Shown here: positions 15,801 to 16,942 of the stretch, in pieces
Numbering within the stretch: the first letter of the stretch is position 1
Layout of the letters: every line of letters starts with the position of its first letter
NCBI GenBank assembly: GCA_964497635.1
Contig: CAZCDB010000034.1
Coordinates: forward strand, 1-16,942
Source: CAMDWQ01 sp964497635
GTDB taxonomy: Bacteria > Omnitrophota > Gorgyraeia > 2-02-FULL-51-18
Direction: 5' to 3'
Length of the DNA stretch: 16,942 nucleotides
Program-made: the position numbers and the translations under genes
Notes under the pieces: generated by a model
The model's database searches: none
The model's input: only the letters and a program-made list of their open reading frames with translations
Told to the model about the DNA's origin: nothing

Positions 15801-16942
15801 CCCGGTTGAGATAGCCGAAGTTTCCGAAGGTCTTGAGACGGTGCCTTTGCAACCCCGATTGTTCCGGCGATTGATCAGTGAATTTTTGAAAAATACTAAC
15901 AGGGCGGCGCACGAAAGAAATATCTCCAACCGTTATTTCAGAATATCCGCCCAGAAAGAAGGTGATTTCGCAGTCATCCGTCTAGAGGATAATGCCGGAG
16001 GCATTCCCGAAGATTTGCTCAAAGATGGAAAGATTCCCGGTAAACCCGCGCTTTTTGATCTTGGCGTTTCTACTACCGGCGGCGGACTTGGCATGGCCGA
16101 AGCATGGTATATCATCCAGGATCACGGCGGATCGATTGAAGTGAACTCTACTCTTGGTCAAGGCACTGTCTTTATGATCCGATTGCCACTGACTACCTCA
16201 TCCGATGGAGCGCGGCTGGCAAGCGGGAAGATGCGATCTTTGGGGAAGGAAACATCTGAAGAGAAAAGTACGACGAAAGCAAATCTTAGCGCCCCTTCAG
16301 TACACCTGCAGGCCGCCGAGGCCATTCTCTGGAAAATTGAGAACGAATTAAAACCAATTCTCCCCAAGATCAACAACTCGAAGCCAGTCATTGCCGCTTT
16401 AAGGTCATCGATTCGATCAGTCAGCAAAATTCATGAGTTATTCGTGCCGGCGAGTTCACTGAATAAGTTTGATATAGCATTTGAGGATGTCAGTTTGGCC
16501 GTGGAGGAGCTTGAAGCAGGTCTCGATAAAACTTTTAAAGAGCTGTCTCTTATGTCGAAATCGTTGCCCAATAACAATGAACAAGATATTTTGCAATTCC
16601 GCAGCCAGGTTTTCACTGACAGGGGGTATTGGAGCGGGGTTCGTGAACAGATCCGTTTTTTTAAGCGGGCTTATCCGCTCAAGGAACTGTACGTGGTAGC
16701 TTCCGAAGCACGCGATGATCTTCATCTGCTAAGACCGGGGATGGTGAACCCGAGGGTTGTAAATGAAGTTAACCGATGGGCTACCCGTATCCTTGATGTT
16801 TATGTCGACAGATCTGTTCGTGGTTTCGGGAGAGATTCAGACGAGGCCAGACAGCTGGATCGTCGGGCGCGTCAGCTAGCCACATTTCTTTCAAAGTCGA
16901 CCGAGTTTAGCGACGATCGTTATTTGGAACCACAAGAAGCTC
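1..16942 (+). CDS. Interior of a giant multidomain protein gene, open at both ends
   Basis: Frame 1 was read codon by codon through the entire window and contains no stop; the last two bases begin an incomplete codon. The true start lies upstream and the true stop downstream, so the protein exceeds about 5,647 residues and no start codon or ribosome binding site can be assigned. No signal peptide is visible because the N-terminus is missing. The product is a chain of modules separated by 14 ARLA motifs: PD-(D/E)XK-like, two GNAT-like, two GHKL ATPase, nucleotidyltransferase-like and degenerate Fic-like domains, embedded in helical and beta-rich regions I do not recognise. Size and linker style suggest Omnitrophota. 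The function of the whole is unknown. An alternative is a frame-preserving fusion of several former genes; no internal ribosome binding site plus start pair was convincing enough to split it. Confidence 0.95.
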   Translation, partial: MLKKADAHAREIREQIRIIEGEKRDVAGQDMENSLAIFAATVTGSGIDRHRAGFFKLNPGEARLLLGLAPHLDENTERIEAVLRNFRGKAEFSPDKVRQFVERADRREWYPGIVRRVAKLAIKALQSEDRLIFPDGSEIRILRSLSEGEYSYPVEILAKSEGSSASRHLRPKSFWQRLVESWAGRKQENFSTVFARDLQKAIDEGAKLVPQENTAAIARIAEWLENTLPGYTPPTSGDPSAMADTRPAVSSEAHTPAGLSLVAASDASLQAETLVKPAEEPVPAAARLANNSLRDEAERRVDAHFSVRDGERDPKFIEKLKDFYMEAIQEHGFDAGYQLHFYDSSKRRIRAQIEVPALAKKEVTEDFFDFLGEITPTNVEVDFYVEVSDLGTLKFLAENLFNPHLKMSKILEALKQDDAATLLRELISLTKKSPGSRTYIWSRDILRKATPGSWLARLGDGVIYARKARSHWRALELHLSRPEQAESSVRRGIRYLEKNKERLGAYLDLVQRFQDVPGMGRMIRRLGALELQDLSRAEEILGELFAADHIEQVYPGAKIIGLGLNTPADGGVESREIDVWVLSPTKREIWTIEAKAVSDSGIENGQARVQNDDQLKGQIEALKILRDERFSWTRHLFLVGGPSVESKGFEPRLSLTQSHPDMPDLKVEQAFFKFDPFGPPLNPSAGQSGAESAWMENHVSQWAHEDIRIRKVLGDALKATRSSQRPFAARLAQQGLPEGYTMSRVSGRWFESDSFQKEFEMVVEMLSRLRHGRDYVKEFVLNSTDDRNKFTMIVRGPSGDIVAAGTAAVNTSIGAGELIETYVSQNHRGKKPSVGKAIFYEKLKWLDSRNVPMISMQDASDGKVTGRWLRRWGEENGYAVTASADGFQYRLTYITINHLIQNLPNPIKDLVLSEQEPDRSRITSTLADKIVEYRKYRSDRRAMPKDWIYLERRRHPLYTSIESTEFITSLSPKAEEILRLENPLQGQLLAEIPEHAVWVGEGELSIVFREGEADKVYRVGLSVTRPKTAWMIQPLKPKKEFRTDGQSWQVEELPYLDTASIAQEDVERIQERIGQDGWTLVDDKLEYLGRDLKTGEVYVLDPEAADFLYEGQVATNSDASLAARLAGNGQLPEGYTMEVILGSQAGSLEKLRTTALELSEKADEEDAAKIIFKNIAIASTNKKVFAAFVVKDKSGHAVGIRLLYWADDLRLLRYRDMMPSRGVDRDDRMKIEKRLLVSDIAVNADHRRLGIAESLYRESFQYIKNTPDAGADYSLVTIRKDNLFSKKAMLSAAKKSGVVVYGPLLEGDEHFGYLIDLHPEKAKGPGDQQILDKFKLFDDSAAARSARGETASPVGGRLATEPERYDNAVRYLKYFISNREEVRNRLLAEIRTSKNRRGKSPLEYLAVLFGGGLLLGNDWLRPGVLGEGSDINAQEAIQFLDEGGKITGFVSSPLFYDQVGHSLISAAEDASDPRREERIVEALIDVYLDYLLFGFKIYAEKADALAVPERTQQAQLLRAEYNQRPVGWQFTQIPRAAIYDSLVERDEVALVERHYARAQNNLGFAMDMAARVGRHLRAGKYSVFSDHVVPEPEMHFAVYNTMDFSLLIAYMIPLLLAYAKIGDDPATALEKQRLTLSLYSALSASSGILTDFQRLESFSDPQYKNYLLPGHRHVFPAQMEGFQEYRTLLTSLAPSLSRDFQSNPVIQESLTTHPGYLGSGAVFGTQIAAAQILYDLKYPAERGSHPWFEMYHSIPVEAVEREAYWKTMDKFIETVRATLNEPYTKETDRSSLEIELQRSNEAYQDTMQALESLAAARLASRSAGKELGIVTEERAKQTAQLESLIAQALGKPPVFVRRVLKKIAPEVLMEARIRRFNLESRFYRKQFGRRWAKDPAGALGYLAEGFYVEQIAKKGMISLAVPPKLIPETIKSWLAGASGIRSSRQYNRPVRVEWMYFPMIRSWLPAALYLQKDGDQFERSPYNFKTVLDGSNNQVLRIEQVLERSLILSLQTAGYKKVRPLRVYSQMSASGYLYIGGSETPDQRFSPTVRLISKGYELSGATIPQDGIITELQMGGEADPRLLTVAYETDVKGTITKLLESGLQAIPRLRTSDRFWNGGLKVRKQAEDHWAIGAGTRPRDSSSRKKSRMIKIPSVYDEKPSQILFKNGVPVFIHVDADIAKNLPEIRIFPKLVIFETLTKEVLWDSYLSDVPLGLHISAAKGQKARSIRITRLPLMKESVRQNWEVSVGRGRRIVIPREAAPLIRDYPRERLFAETTFNVKKKTSPFPDTISVGVYDSDNPHDPKSLVFRPIYRMQISPLRASAAKSRIQLSKEEIQDVWTPANRRVDENLRRHQEFVQSAENLPVSPSVRAGRLREAAGARLAATEESVRDAKTIIVRILDTMVPEAFWSSLGLSSSDFHFFDDEYVRSFNRRLRDLLKTRKETLLSRTILLLSGFLENLEQIPSLIKVGVIPGVGLSVSKSTEGTRRAIESVIRQLLRVEAVDEIESMGEMILSAVDHLNNALVSVGGKPLPTHPAKTKPIYEAAANESKTLESAWKEFGATGKFGPQTIKKLKTLGYLISVGDVAKINNFVNRMFGEGGELERFNDEDGFAGSHVVHMIDNAYYFGGKLKEKNPAALLLRGVPSSGDSRAPIFEFIIMDQGPGFVQKDGQPIDIANAMQGYVARMPFRGRSGDEVHFGHRLSEVHHMTHWYEVREIHASEAGLIETHHINDKNGNPFETSNILHNTDRGTGTFIRAQMIAYGAYGVYAARLASASEDWKEGHDDALEEGRDLNLSDLEEARIEAHHQVEIATLGDPDGVRHYWMGKTEGFDDLIRRARERLSTGSVKPNAASDSRVDGARLAKRGEKITQSELVETYRFLIENFKAPFLKSEFMQKKGISNWTTTTAQFDLLEQLGLLAINDKKKARDGQPVSLVEISGRQLPQILFALNQHRAKADSPVVKDQIAKILNDEKIFSLPERPFTSEQFDALRNGLRVQIPGIGDPELVLAFRLLRQFFSQEHVKASVFLSWIGTPGSEAMTKKIRFLRELGILEIDSNAGVRQSPWIRLLVSDPDKLDAIDSALIRYAGWRDEPQLREAVKLLLINKNLRGNPQKEKVDVSSPIKTLSLSPSGLLSLESETGMTARYEAASALSVWGLDYTDVEVEIYEDAQRARTLVVRSKEDSRIGSRELMRIPVDGTGRPSYRKGYPTALKKVKKSQKSYNFLSLTRTLEIYPASLYSFARRQLRRGKREGLYELLEAFRTFPRMSRYIGAGQFSAYDLFGKKMTGWESVRRAIDQGLAPGEEILAIGVLRHGSQAHVYAFTGSAQAIQMRGIETMSIALDSGGQQEMAVHTAIKRGVLDSEEGFIVYVHGTAYFLQGFLRKQGLDGGDVKVTLFTTDNPRIEITGPGIRELIPLTRVADDLVPTVIVASGRKRHSRYSVEYLLRYQTQEIIKANRKRVAAKRAEKKKAETKPLEPINIYTRDTAPLVGDYENFNDSNRMELWYRWKSGDADFRESLILSFVALVNRLAENRSGNLQSFASWKAELVSAGLLIVTERVDEWVPETGRTLTEYVENDLFSEMKRMVELEANVIPHDSQESAPARSGGSGEFEDYSRFSDISLEDGRDAVEPDSLDIEEGEKREIAEGLGQWLQRREFAQSIKEAGLDLPHLAVYLVSSLGVYGSAVRGFSDINIMMVTDADEEESQKLAEIVRRLVDGHTEQRSDGEWVVTVGKQGAQDYHFTVQYGDGLVALATKHGLGNPEKGIATIELIRMIPFNFRFEGGDLRLNKTRFRAGIHMLSPDPSVAHRSPNGILVWENREGSAMHLEDNAREMFQASPGEYLDGIGIHQERFAVRQDSNKKRVLEDSSAARLAKKSTVHPKARAFLAESFRGRIPDYVPSSKDPLREVQVPYGKSMVESRSRLKHGLPRPDNPEELIRNFPRSGLPITIDRSSVKVYVRPLTENERRSFMTQKDDPIADDTKALMIHFTYQYPGKTDIRDHYVYTRSDRRDYFPIGSKTDLFLTQSFRSQIPGYDAGRPNVDIPINAAELMFAKQNRLRQSTPSPVANVKITRWMPVGLPPGKISNLAVSIRPFSLEDEKNYPLAQPSENGKKHLLTVSFTYDFHGKPKRKRVYVYWNGSKFINHRDSPKKRLTATADELAEEVGKDLQTDSPSVLDVSAARLAARSNPSPEAQLGPGPVTVRSRAETNLDRRQQDRFTQRLALALGTRQINTAITITNQAFLAAQISVSQSLKHLYDALVDGGSLREFASATDEKALAADFIDFHASLSSQIQNPAGLDIAKLAQKHGLQLDDHGSVVRGARSARGETASPVGGRLAKPDLYLDVSKIHTNETKNGSHFLKAVEYFNSDILGVKKPGENSEKIPPLGWNKLIHLIELYRGDLEHPLYDETQKAARRDAILNKKSYARKLITKINFVSPDRKAVFQAASDLYLYIVAKQILTRLPGFEKVPSHDPYTTELTYMAVGNGNYRLAWFAANYLLIHNGYPPVYFSRDDLASMGKREPTSFDQLLNDGSGARSDRGETASPVGGRLAAGSNLSPEAHLGPGPVILNLTSDFETAIQASTIQPDVSNFSPTPKMPIFLDRSILSEDEKALVSLAEKVLDYMDVLLKGNKALLHQTLQEADLIVARMKEEGSSLAATLPRFGQWLALPTMHFQEDTLYEERYRKFINYVEAYEDIAAAALRAGLNGSHLRYSNLGPDRVDLEQLKPLLGYILGYLKRNPNLEVGLRELIHRAVVNSLVFQTAEEYSREVMSTKIQSDAQIKPEYLDYMSKSYRQLVDLVVDEKDRPLVAAIAKAVAKDKTLISSPNGLPDYLKEYITGVNVSGFSVENITEILKYNQRVQGYQPARATLSAFEWVTGQKSFGRPVDDHVASYLETHFKELQGLDLVVAARLASASPQDWEGYLREMFSSDSKLNEVAKFLSESVFISSYNSLNEEFAQMSDYPSNYNEWILYLVRRGHTSILEELIALRNRIGPEVYKKDFIPRQTRFIQRVIVFYWVHDLLERRIQEFRRKENLQASVGLNFSFAELSLGYLQLMDSPEKDNVFSKKFEQISNFLAGDAQEQGVIALRSIGAHAFLDSLELRQTDISGNLDFIFKLMKINHFDSDKINRFKKAEREMFNANRIFLIAFEAVGRSSDESDRRLASIAAENIFKHYLATANEMLVELQPLVGDIDQFQKGGNLEYSLKAIERIQNLTVDLIEILKSQIQFVEGQPLQVETNLSDYLKSLPKDFIGKILIPVEIAEVSEGLETVPLQPRLFRRLISEFLKNTNRAAHERNISNRYFRISAQKEGDFAVIRLEDNAGGIPEDLLKDGKIPGKPALFDLGVSTTGGGLGMAEAWYIIQDHGGSIEVNSTLGQGTVFMIRLPLTTSSDGARLASGKMRSLGKETSEEKSTTKANLSAPSVHLQAAEAILWKIENELKPILPKINNSKPVIAALRSSIRSVSKIHELFVPASSLNKFDIAFEDVSLAVEELEAGLDKTFKELSLMSKSLPNNNEQDILQFRSQVFTDRGYWSGVREQIRFFKRAYPLKELYVVASEARDDLHLLRPGMVNPRVVNEVNRWATRILDVYVDRSVRGFGRDSDEARQLDRRARQLATFLSKSTEFSDDRYLEPQEA
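868..1620 (+). other. Uncharacterised region preceding the nuclease-like domain
   Basis: Residues 290-540. The first part (to about residue 410) mixes helices and strands; the later part is strongly helical and basic (SVRRGIRYLEKNKERL near 1459). No family recognised. It continues without a linker into the PD-(D/E)XK-like fold, and in such proteins a helical N-terminal part often accompanies the nuclease core, so it may belong to the same functional unit. No catalytic motif of its own is seen. Confidence 0.45.
1621..2010 (+). other. PD-(D/E)XK nuclease-like domain
   Basis: The signature is an acidic strand followed by a second strand ending in E-x-K: EIDVWV at 1726-1743, a short turn, then IWTIEAKAV at 1765-1791. 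The presumed metal ligands are Asp578 (1732) and Glu593 (1777), with Lys595 (1783). An upstream helix (RAEEILGELFAADHIEQ) supplies acidic residues expected before the core, and a glutamine-rich helix (QLKGQIEAL, 1840-1866) follows, as in RecB/Mrr/YraN-type folds. This superfamily includes restriction enzymes, Holliday junction resolvases and DNA repair nucleases, acting on DNA with Mg2+. All three core residues are present, so activity is possible, but the fold is called from a short motif and could also be a non-nuclease member. Confidence 0.6.
2197..2700 (+). other. GNAT acetyltransferase-like domain 1
   Basis: Begins right after an ARLA motif with the lead-in GLPEGYTM (2203-2226), also found before the second GNAT. 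The pattern fits Gcn5-related N-acetyltransferases: a strand pair with a turn (TMIVRGPSGDIVAAGTA, 2371-2421), then strand 4 and motif A (ETYVSQNHRG...VGKAIFYEKL, 2458-2529), where R-G-K-K-P-S-V-G-K-A corresponds loosely to the acetyl-CoA pyrophosphate loop Q/R-x-x-G-x-G/A but carries extra residues between the glycines. A later strand and WGEENGYAV (2614-2640) resembles the 'GF' element near the family C-terminus. The altered loop leaves acetyl-CoA binding uncertain. Substrate unknown. Confidence 0.62.
2701..3366 (+). other. Region with weak protein-kinase-like features
   Basis: Between GNAT 1 and the next ARLA. The segment GEGELSIVF (2998-3024) followed by KVYRVGLSV (3046-3072) looks like a glycine-rich loop and third strand. 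About 80 residues later LEYLGRD...EVYVLDPEAADF (3253-3321) resembles the strand pair and acidic metal-binding turn at the end of kinase-like catalytic cores. No HRD-type catalytic loop is evident. I rate a degenerate kinase-like fold as possible but unproven; an unrelated beta-rich domain is the alternative. Confidence 0.3.
3379..4020 (+). other. GNAT acetyltransferase-like domain 2
   Basis: Starts after ARLA with GQLPEGYTMEVI (3385-3420). The core strand plus loop VSDIAVNADHRRLGIAESLY (3709-3768) is a good match to GNAT motif A: Arg1247-Arg-Leu-Gly1250-Ile-Ala gives R-x-L-G-x-A for the acetyl-CoA phosphates, followed by the expected helix. Downstream, VTIRKDNLFSKKAMLSAAKK (3826-3885) matches the 'N-x-x-S/A...a' element, and SGVVVYGPLLE the terminal strand. 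Better preserved than GNAT 1 and more likely to bind acetyl-CoA. Substrate unknown. It ends at an ARLA split by a palindromic element. Confidence 0.72.
4033..4071 (+). repeat. In-frame palindromic element A, copy 1 (39 nt)
   Basis: Thirteen codons (SARGETASPVGGR) placed between the R and L of an ARLA motif, leaving AR...LA on either side. The DNA folds on itself: inner arms AGGCGAG and CTCGCCT pair over 7 bp around a 5-nt loop, and outer arms CCGCC and GGCGG pair over 5 bp. About 77% G+C, much higher than its surroundings. CGG sits at both borders and may be a 3-bp target duplication. Identical over all 39 bases to the copy at 12985. Confidence 0.88.
4078..5445 (+). other. Uncharacterised large helical region
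   Basis: Residues 1360-1815, almost wholly predicted helix by composition, with no motif I recognise. Notable are a Gly/Leu-rich stretch (AVLFGGGLLLG, 4216-4248) and a very hydrophobic stretch at 4804-4857. The rest is amphipathic, with aromatic-rich patches. It ends in a charged, coiled-coil-like helix (LEIELQRSNEAYQDTMQALE, 5374-5433) that leads into ARLA. No catalytic signature was found. Confidence 0.5.
4804..4857 (+). other. Hydrophobic segment, possible membrane helix
   Basis: MDFSLLIAYMIPLLLAYA is 18 residues with one charged residue near its start, flanked by KIGDD on the C-terminal side. It is long enough to span a membrane, but the contained proline and the helical surroundings also fit a buried core helix. 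Single hydrophobic segment; no second partner nearby. Confidence 0.3.
5458..7140 (+). other. Uncharacterised region, helical start then beta-rich
   Basis: Residues 1820-2380. The first 110 residues are basic and helical. From about 5830 onward, alternating hydrophobic strands dominate (RPVRVEWMYFPMI, GYLYIGG, PVFIHVDADI, PKLVIFETLT), suggesting several small beta domains. The phrase SIRITRLPL (6679-6705) resembles NVKITRWMP at 12217-12243, and the two beta-rich modules may share a domain type. I recognise no named family and see no active-site motif. A short hairpin-forming stretch (7093-7122) precedes the ARLA at 7141. Confidence 0.45.
7153..7740 (+). other. Helical segment ahead of GHKL ATPase 1
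   Basis: Residues 2385-2580: long amphipathic helices (RRAIESVIRQLLRVEAVDEI and MGEMILSAVDHLNNAL) in the position where histidine kinases carry a dimerisation/phosphoacceptor domain. I cannot find a His-Glu or His-Asp H-box in these helices, so a phosphoacceptor role is not supported. Confidence 0.45.
7741..8313 (+). other. GHKL (HATPase) ATP-binding domain 1
   Basis: Shows the ordered boxes of GHKL ATPases (gyrase, Hsp90, histidine kinase, MutL). N box: HVVHMIDNAYYFGG at 7849-7890, with Asn2624 as the expected Mg2+ ligand. G1 box: FIIMDQGPGF at 7972-8001, an exact D-x-G-x-G with Asp2662 contacting adenine. A Gly-His pair (FGHRLSEVHHM, 8098-8130) falls where the G2 lid lies, and GTGTFIRAQM (8254-8283) where the last glycine box and strand lie. 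ATP binding is therefore likely. No H-box precedes it, so it need not be a kinase; it differs from the second GHKL domain of this protein. It runs directly into ARLA. Confidence 0.68.
8326..8583 (+). other. Short acidic module between two ARLA motifs
   Basis: Only about 86 residues. The first part is Glu/Asp/His-rich and probably helical (DLNLSDLEEARIEAHHQVEI, 8383-8442); the end is a Ser/Ala/Asp-rich tether into DGARLA. It opens with SASEDWKEG, close to SASPQDWEG after the ARLA at 14752, so both modules may begin with the same linker. No family recognised. Confidence 0.4.
8596..9360 (+). other. Two winged-helix-like units
   Basis: Two segments each show helix, turn, helix and a C-terminal L-x-E-L-G-[IL]-L-x-I ending: FMQKKGISNWTTTTAQ...LLEQLGLLAI (8686-8769) and VFLSWIGTPGSEAMTKKIRF...LRELGILEI (9085-9171). 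That layout is typical of winged-helix domains, which bind DNA or other proteins. The turn residues do not identify a subfamily. The similarity of the two units suggests an internal duplication. Confidence is limited by the lack of an alignment. Confidence 0.38.
9361..10920 (+). other. Uncharacterised mixed alpha/beta region
   Basis: About 520 residues with no recognised motif. Strand-rich at 9361-9660 and at about 9925-10320 (EEILAIGVLRHGSQAHVYAF, DVKVTLFTTDNPRIEI). A highly charged helix follows at 10363-10443 (KRVAAKRAEKKKAETK), probably a solvent-exposed spacer. The end (10795-10920) is Ser/Glu/Asp-rich and likely disordered, with APARSGG at 10816-10836, possibly a decayed ARLA. Boundaries inside this block are not visible by eye. 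Confidence 0.4.
10921..11622 (+). other. Nucleotidyltransferase-like domain with altered active site
   Basis: GVYGSAVRGFSDINIMM at 11050-11100 matches the polymerase-beta-type nucleotidyltransferase signature G-S-x-x-R-G-x-S-D-I-D (MNT, KNTase and related enzymes that move nucleotides onto proteins, RNA or antibiotics). Gly3687 and Ser fit the phosphate-binding turn and Asp3695 the first metal ligand, but the second ligand is Asn3697 in place of Asp. A third acidic strand residue is not obvious downstream. The loss of one metal ligand suggests an inactive or much weakened enzyme. The later part (ELIRMIPFNFRF, 11320-11355) resembles the following sheet. It ends with SSAARLAKK. Confidence 0.58.
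11635..12555 (+). other. Beta-rich module with a tandem repeat of two units
   Basis: Two stretches align by eye. Unit 1 (about 11851-12075): SSVKVYVRPLTENE..., KALMIHFTYQYPGK, DHYVYTR. Unit 2 (about 12202-12447): SNLAVSIRPFSLED..., KHLLTVSFTYDFHGK, KRVYVYW. Shared positions are V-x-V/I-R-P-L/F-T/S, then F-T-Y-x-Y/F-x-G-K, then V-Y. This is a repeated beta domain of roughly 110 residues, probably immunoglobulin-like or similar, giving a stalk or binding surface. The same style occurs at 5830-7000. No known family named. Confidence 0.55.
12559..12615 (+). repeat. Element B repeat, copy 1 (57 nt repeat containing a 41-nt palindrome)
   Basis: Starts within ARLA and encodes AARSNPSPEAQLGPGPV after it. 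Matches 13666-13722 at 52 of 57 bases. Its core (12575-12615) begins TAACC and ends GGTTA, inverted copies of each other, with inner CCAG/CTGG arms and a central CCCAGCTGGG. Only this element and its partner share PEAxLGPGPV in the window. Confidence 0.8.
12568..12978 (+). other. Small helical module
   Basis: About 137 residues. It opens with element B, then amphipathic helices rich in Ala, Gln and Leu (RFTQRLALALGTRQINTAI, 12664-12720; DEKALAADFIDFHASLSSQI, 12835-12894). No family recognised. It ends at GAR, where element A interrupts the ARLA. Confidence 0.45.
12985..13023 (+). repeat. In-frame palindromic element A, copy 2 (39 nt)
   Basis: Base-for-base identical to the copy at 4033-4071, although 9 kb away and with different flanking modules. 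Again it lies between R and L of ARLA (GAR...RLAK), in the same orientation and frame. The 7-bp inner and 5-bp outer stems are intact. Confidence 0.9.
13030..13623 (+). other. Degenerate Fic-like domain
   Basis: The C-terminal half resembles Fic/Fido proteins, which transfer AMP or other phosphate groups onto proteins. MAVGNGNYRLAWFAANYLLIHNGYPPVYF (13462-13548; 29 residues in two parts: GNGNYRLAWFAANYLL and IHNGYPPVYF) follows the Fic order H-P-F-x-D-G-N-G-R then helix then [R/N]-x-G-Y-P-P. Here G-N-G is kept (Gly4491) but the catalytic His is Thr, P-F is Y-M, the acidic residue is Val and the first Arg is Asn. Helices upstream (AVFQAASDLYLYIVAKQILT, 13342-13401) fit the Fic helical bundle. 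If the assignment is right, AMP transfer is not expected. A chance likeness in a helical protein is the alternative. Confidence 0.5.
13630..13668 (+). repeat. In-frame palindromic element A, copy 3 (39 nt)
   Basis: Differs from copies 1 and 2 by one base (C to A at 13634, giving SDRGETASPVGGR); the change breaks one pair of the outer stem. It splits ARLA like the others and is followed immediately by element B, forming a composite insertion. Confidence 0.9.
13666..13722 (+). repeat. Element B repeat, copy 2 (57 nt repeat containing a 41-nt palindrome)
   Basis: Encodes RLAAGSNLSPEAHLGPGPV. TAACC and GGTTA ends are kept (core 13682-13722), as are the CCAG/CTGG arms. The central CCCAGCTGGG of copy 1 is CCCATTTGGG here, so the CCCA/TGGG stem persists while only the two central bases changed. 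It overlaps the 3' end of element A copy 3. Confidence 0.8.
13723..14751 (+). other. Uncharacterised helical module
   Basis: About 343 residues, predominantly amphipathic helix (KALVSLAEKVLDYMDVLL, 13852-13905; EDIAAAALRAGLNGSHLRY, 14104-14160). The first 40 residues are loop-like (DVSNFSPTPKMPIFLDR). No family or catalytic motif recognised. The pattern could be a sensor-like bundle or a scaffold. It ends with VVAARLA. Confidence 0.45.
14764..15489 (+). other. Uncharacterised AT-rich helical module
   Basis: About 240 residues of helix beginning SASPQDWEGYL. The DNA of this stretch is visibly richer in A+T than the rest, for example at 15361-15420, and its codons end in A or T more often. No family recognised. 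It passes into the DRRLAS sequence (15505-15522), perhaps a diverged ARLA, before the histidine-kinase-like part. Confidence 0.4.
15490..15840 (+). other. Helical pair ahead of GHKL ATPase 2
   Basis: Two long helices (AAENIFKHYLATANEMLVEL, 15529-15588; YSLKAIERIQNLTVDLIEIL, 15637-15696) lie where a histidine kinase has its DHp hairpin. The only histidine in the first helix (15547) sits in FKHYLATANE, without the usual H-[ED]-x-[RK]-[TN]-P, so a phosphoacceptor is doubtful. Confidence 0.45.
15841..16209 (+). other. GHKL (HATPase_c) ATP-binding domain 2, histidine-kinase type
   Basis: All boxes of a sensor-kinase catalytic domain are present in order. N box: LISEFLKNTNRAAHE at 15871-15915, with Glu at 15880 and Asn5298. 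G1: IRLEDNAGGIPEDLL at 15976-16020, with Asp5330. F-like segment: ALFDLGVSTTG at 16048-16080. G2: GGGLGMAEAWYIIQDHGGSI at 16078-16137. Final strands: VNSTLGQGTVFMIRLPL at 16144-16194. ATP binding is likely. Phosphotransfer needs a phosphoacceptor His that I do not find, so it may act on another protein or serve as an ATP-driven conformational switch. It ends three residues before SDGARLA, a clear module boundary. Confidence 0.85.
16222..16942 (+). other. C-terminal helical stretch, cut by window edge
   Basis: About 240 residues following the last ARLA. A Lys/Ser/Thr-rich tether (to about 16290) leads into long helices (VHLQAAEAILWKIENELKPI, 16300-16359; DVSLAVEELEAGLDKTFKEL, 16486-16545), consistent with a coiled-coil or four-helix bundle, then an Arg-rich helical end. 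No motif recognised. It continues beyond the window. Confidence 0.5.

Larger units (their letters stand above)
856..16221 (+). repeat. Dispersed ARLA linker motif, 14 copies
   Basis: Four-residue ARLA motifs lie at 856, 2185, 3367, 5446, 7141, 8314, 8584, 11623, 12556, 14752 and 16210 (first base of the first Ala). Three further copies are split by an inserted element: 4027-4077, 12979-13029 and 13624-13674. The preceding residue is always A or G, and DGARLA occurs twice (8578 and 16204). Codons vary (Arg is CGG, CGC or AGG; Leu is TTG, CTG or CTT), so selection acts at least partly on the protein, yet GCGCGGTTGGC is by far the commonest form. Spacing ranges from about 260 to 3,000 bases. Recognisable domains start just after one copy and stop just before the next, so the motif marks module borders. 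A structural linker, a protease site and a recombination scar are all possible; the sequence does not choose. A weaker relative, DRRLAS, lies at 15505-15522. Confidence 0.88.

Noticed and set aside
1..16942. Splitting the window into several adjacent genes
   Set aside because: There is no stop codon in frame 1 anywhere, and no in-frame ATG at an ARLA border has a clear ribosome binding site.
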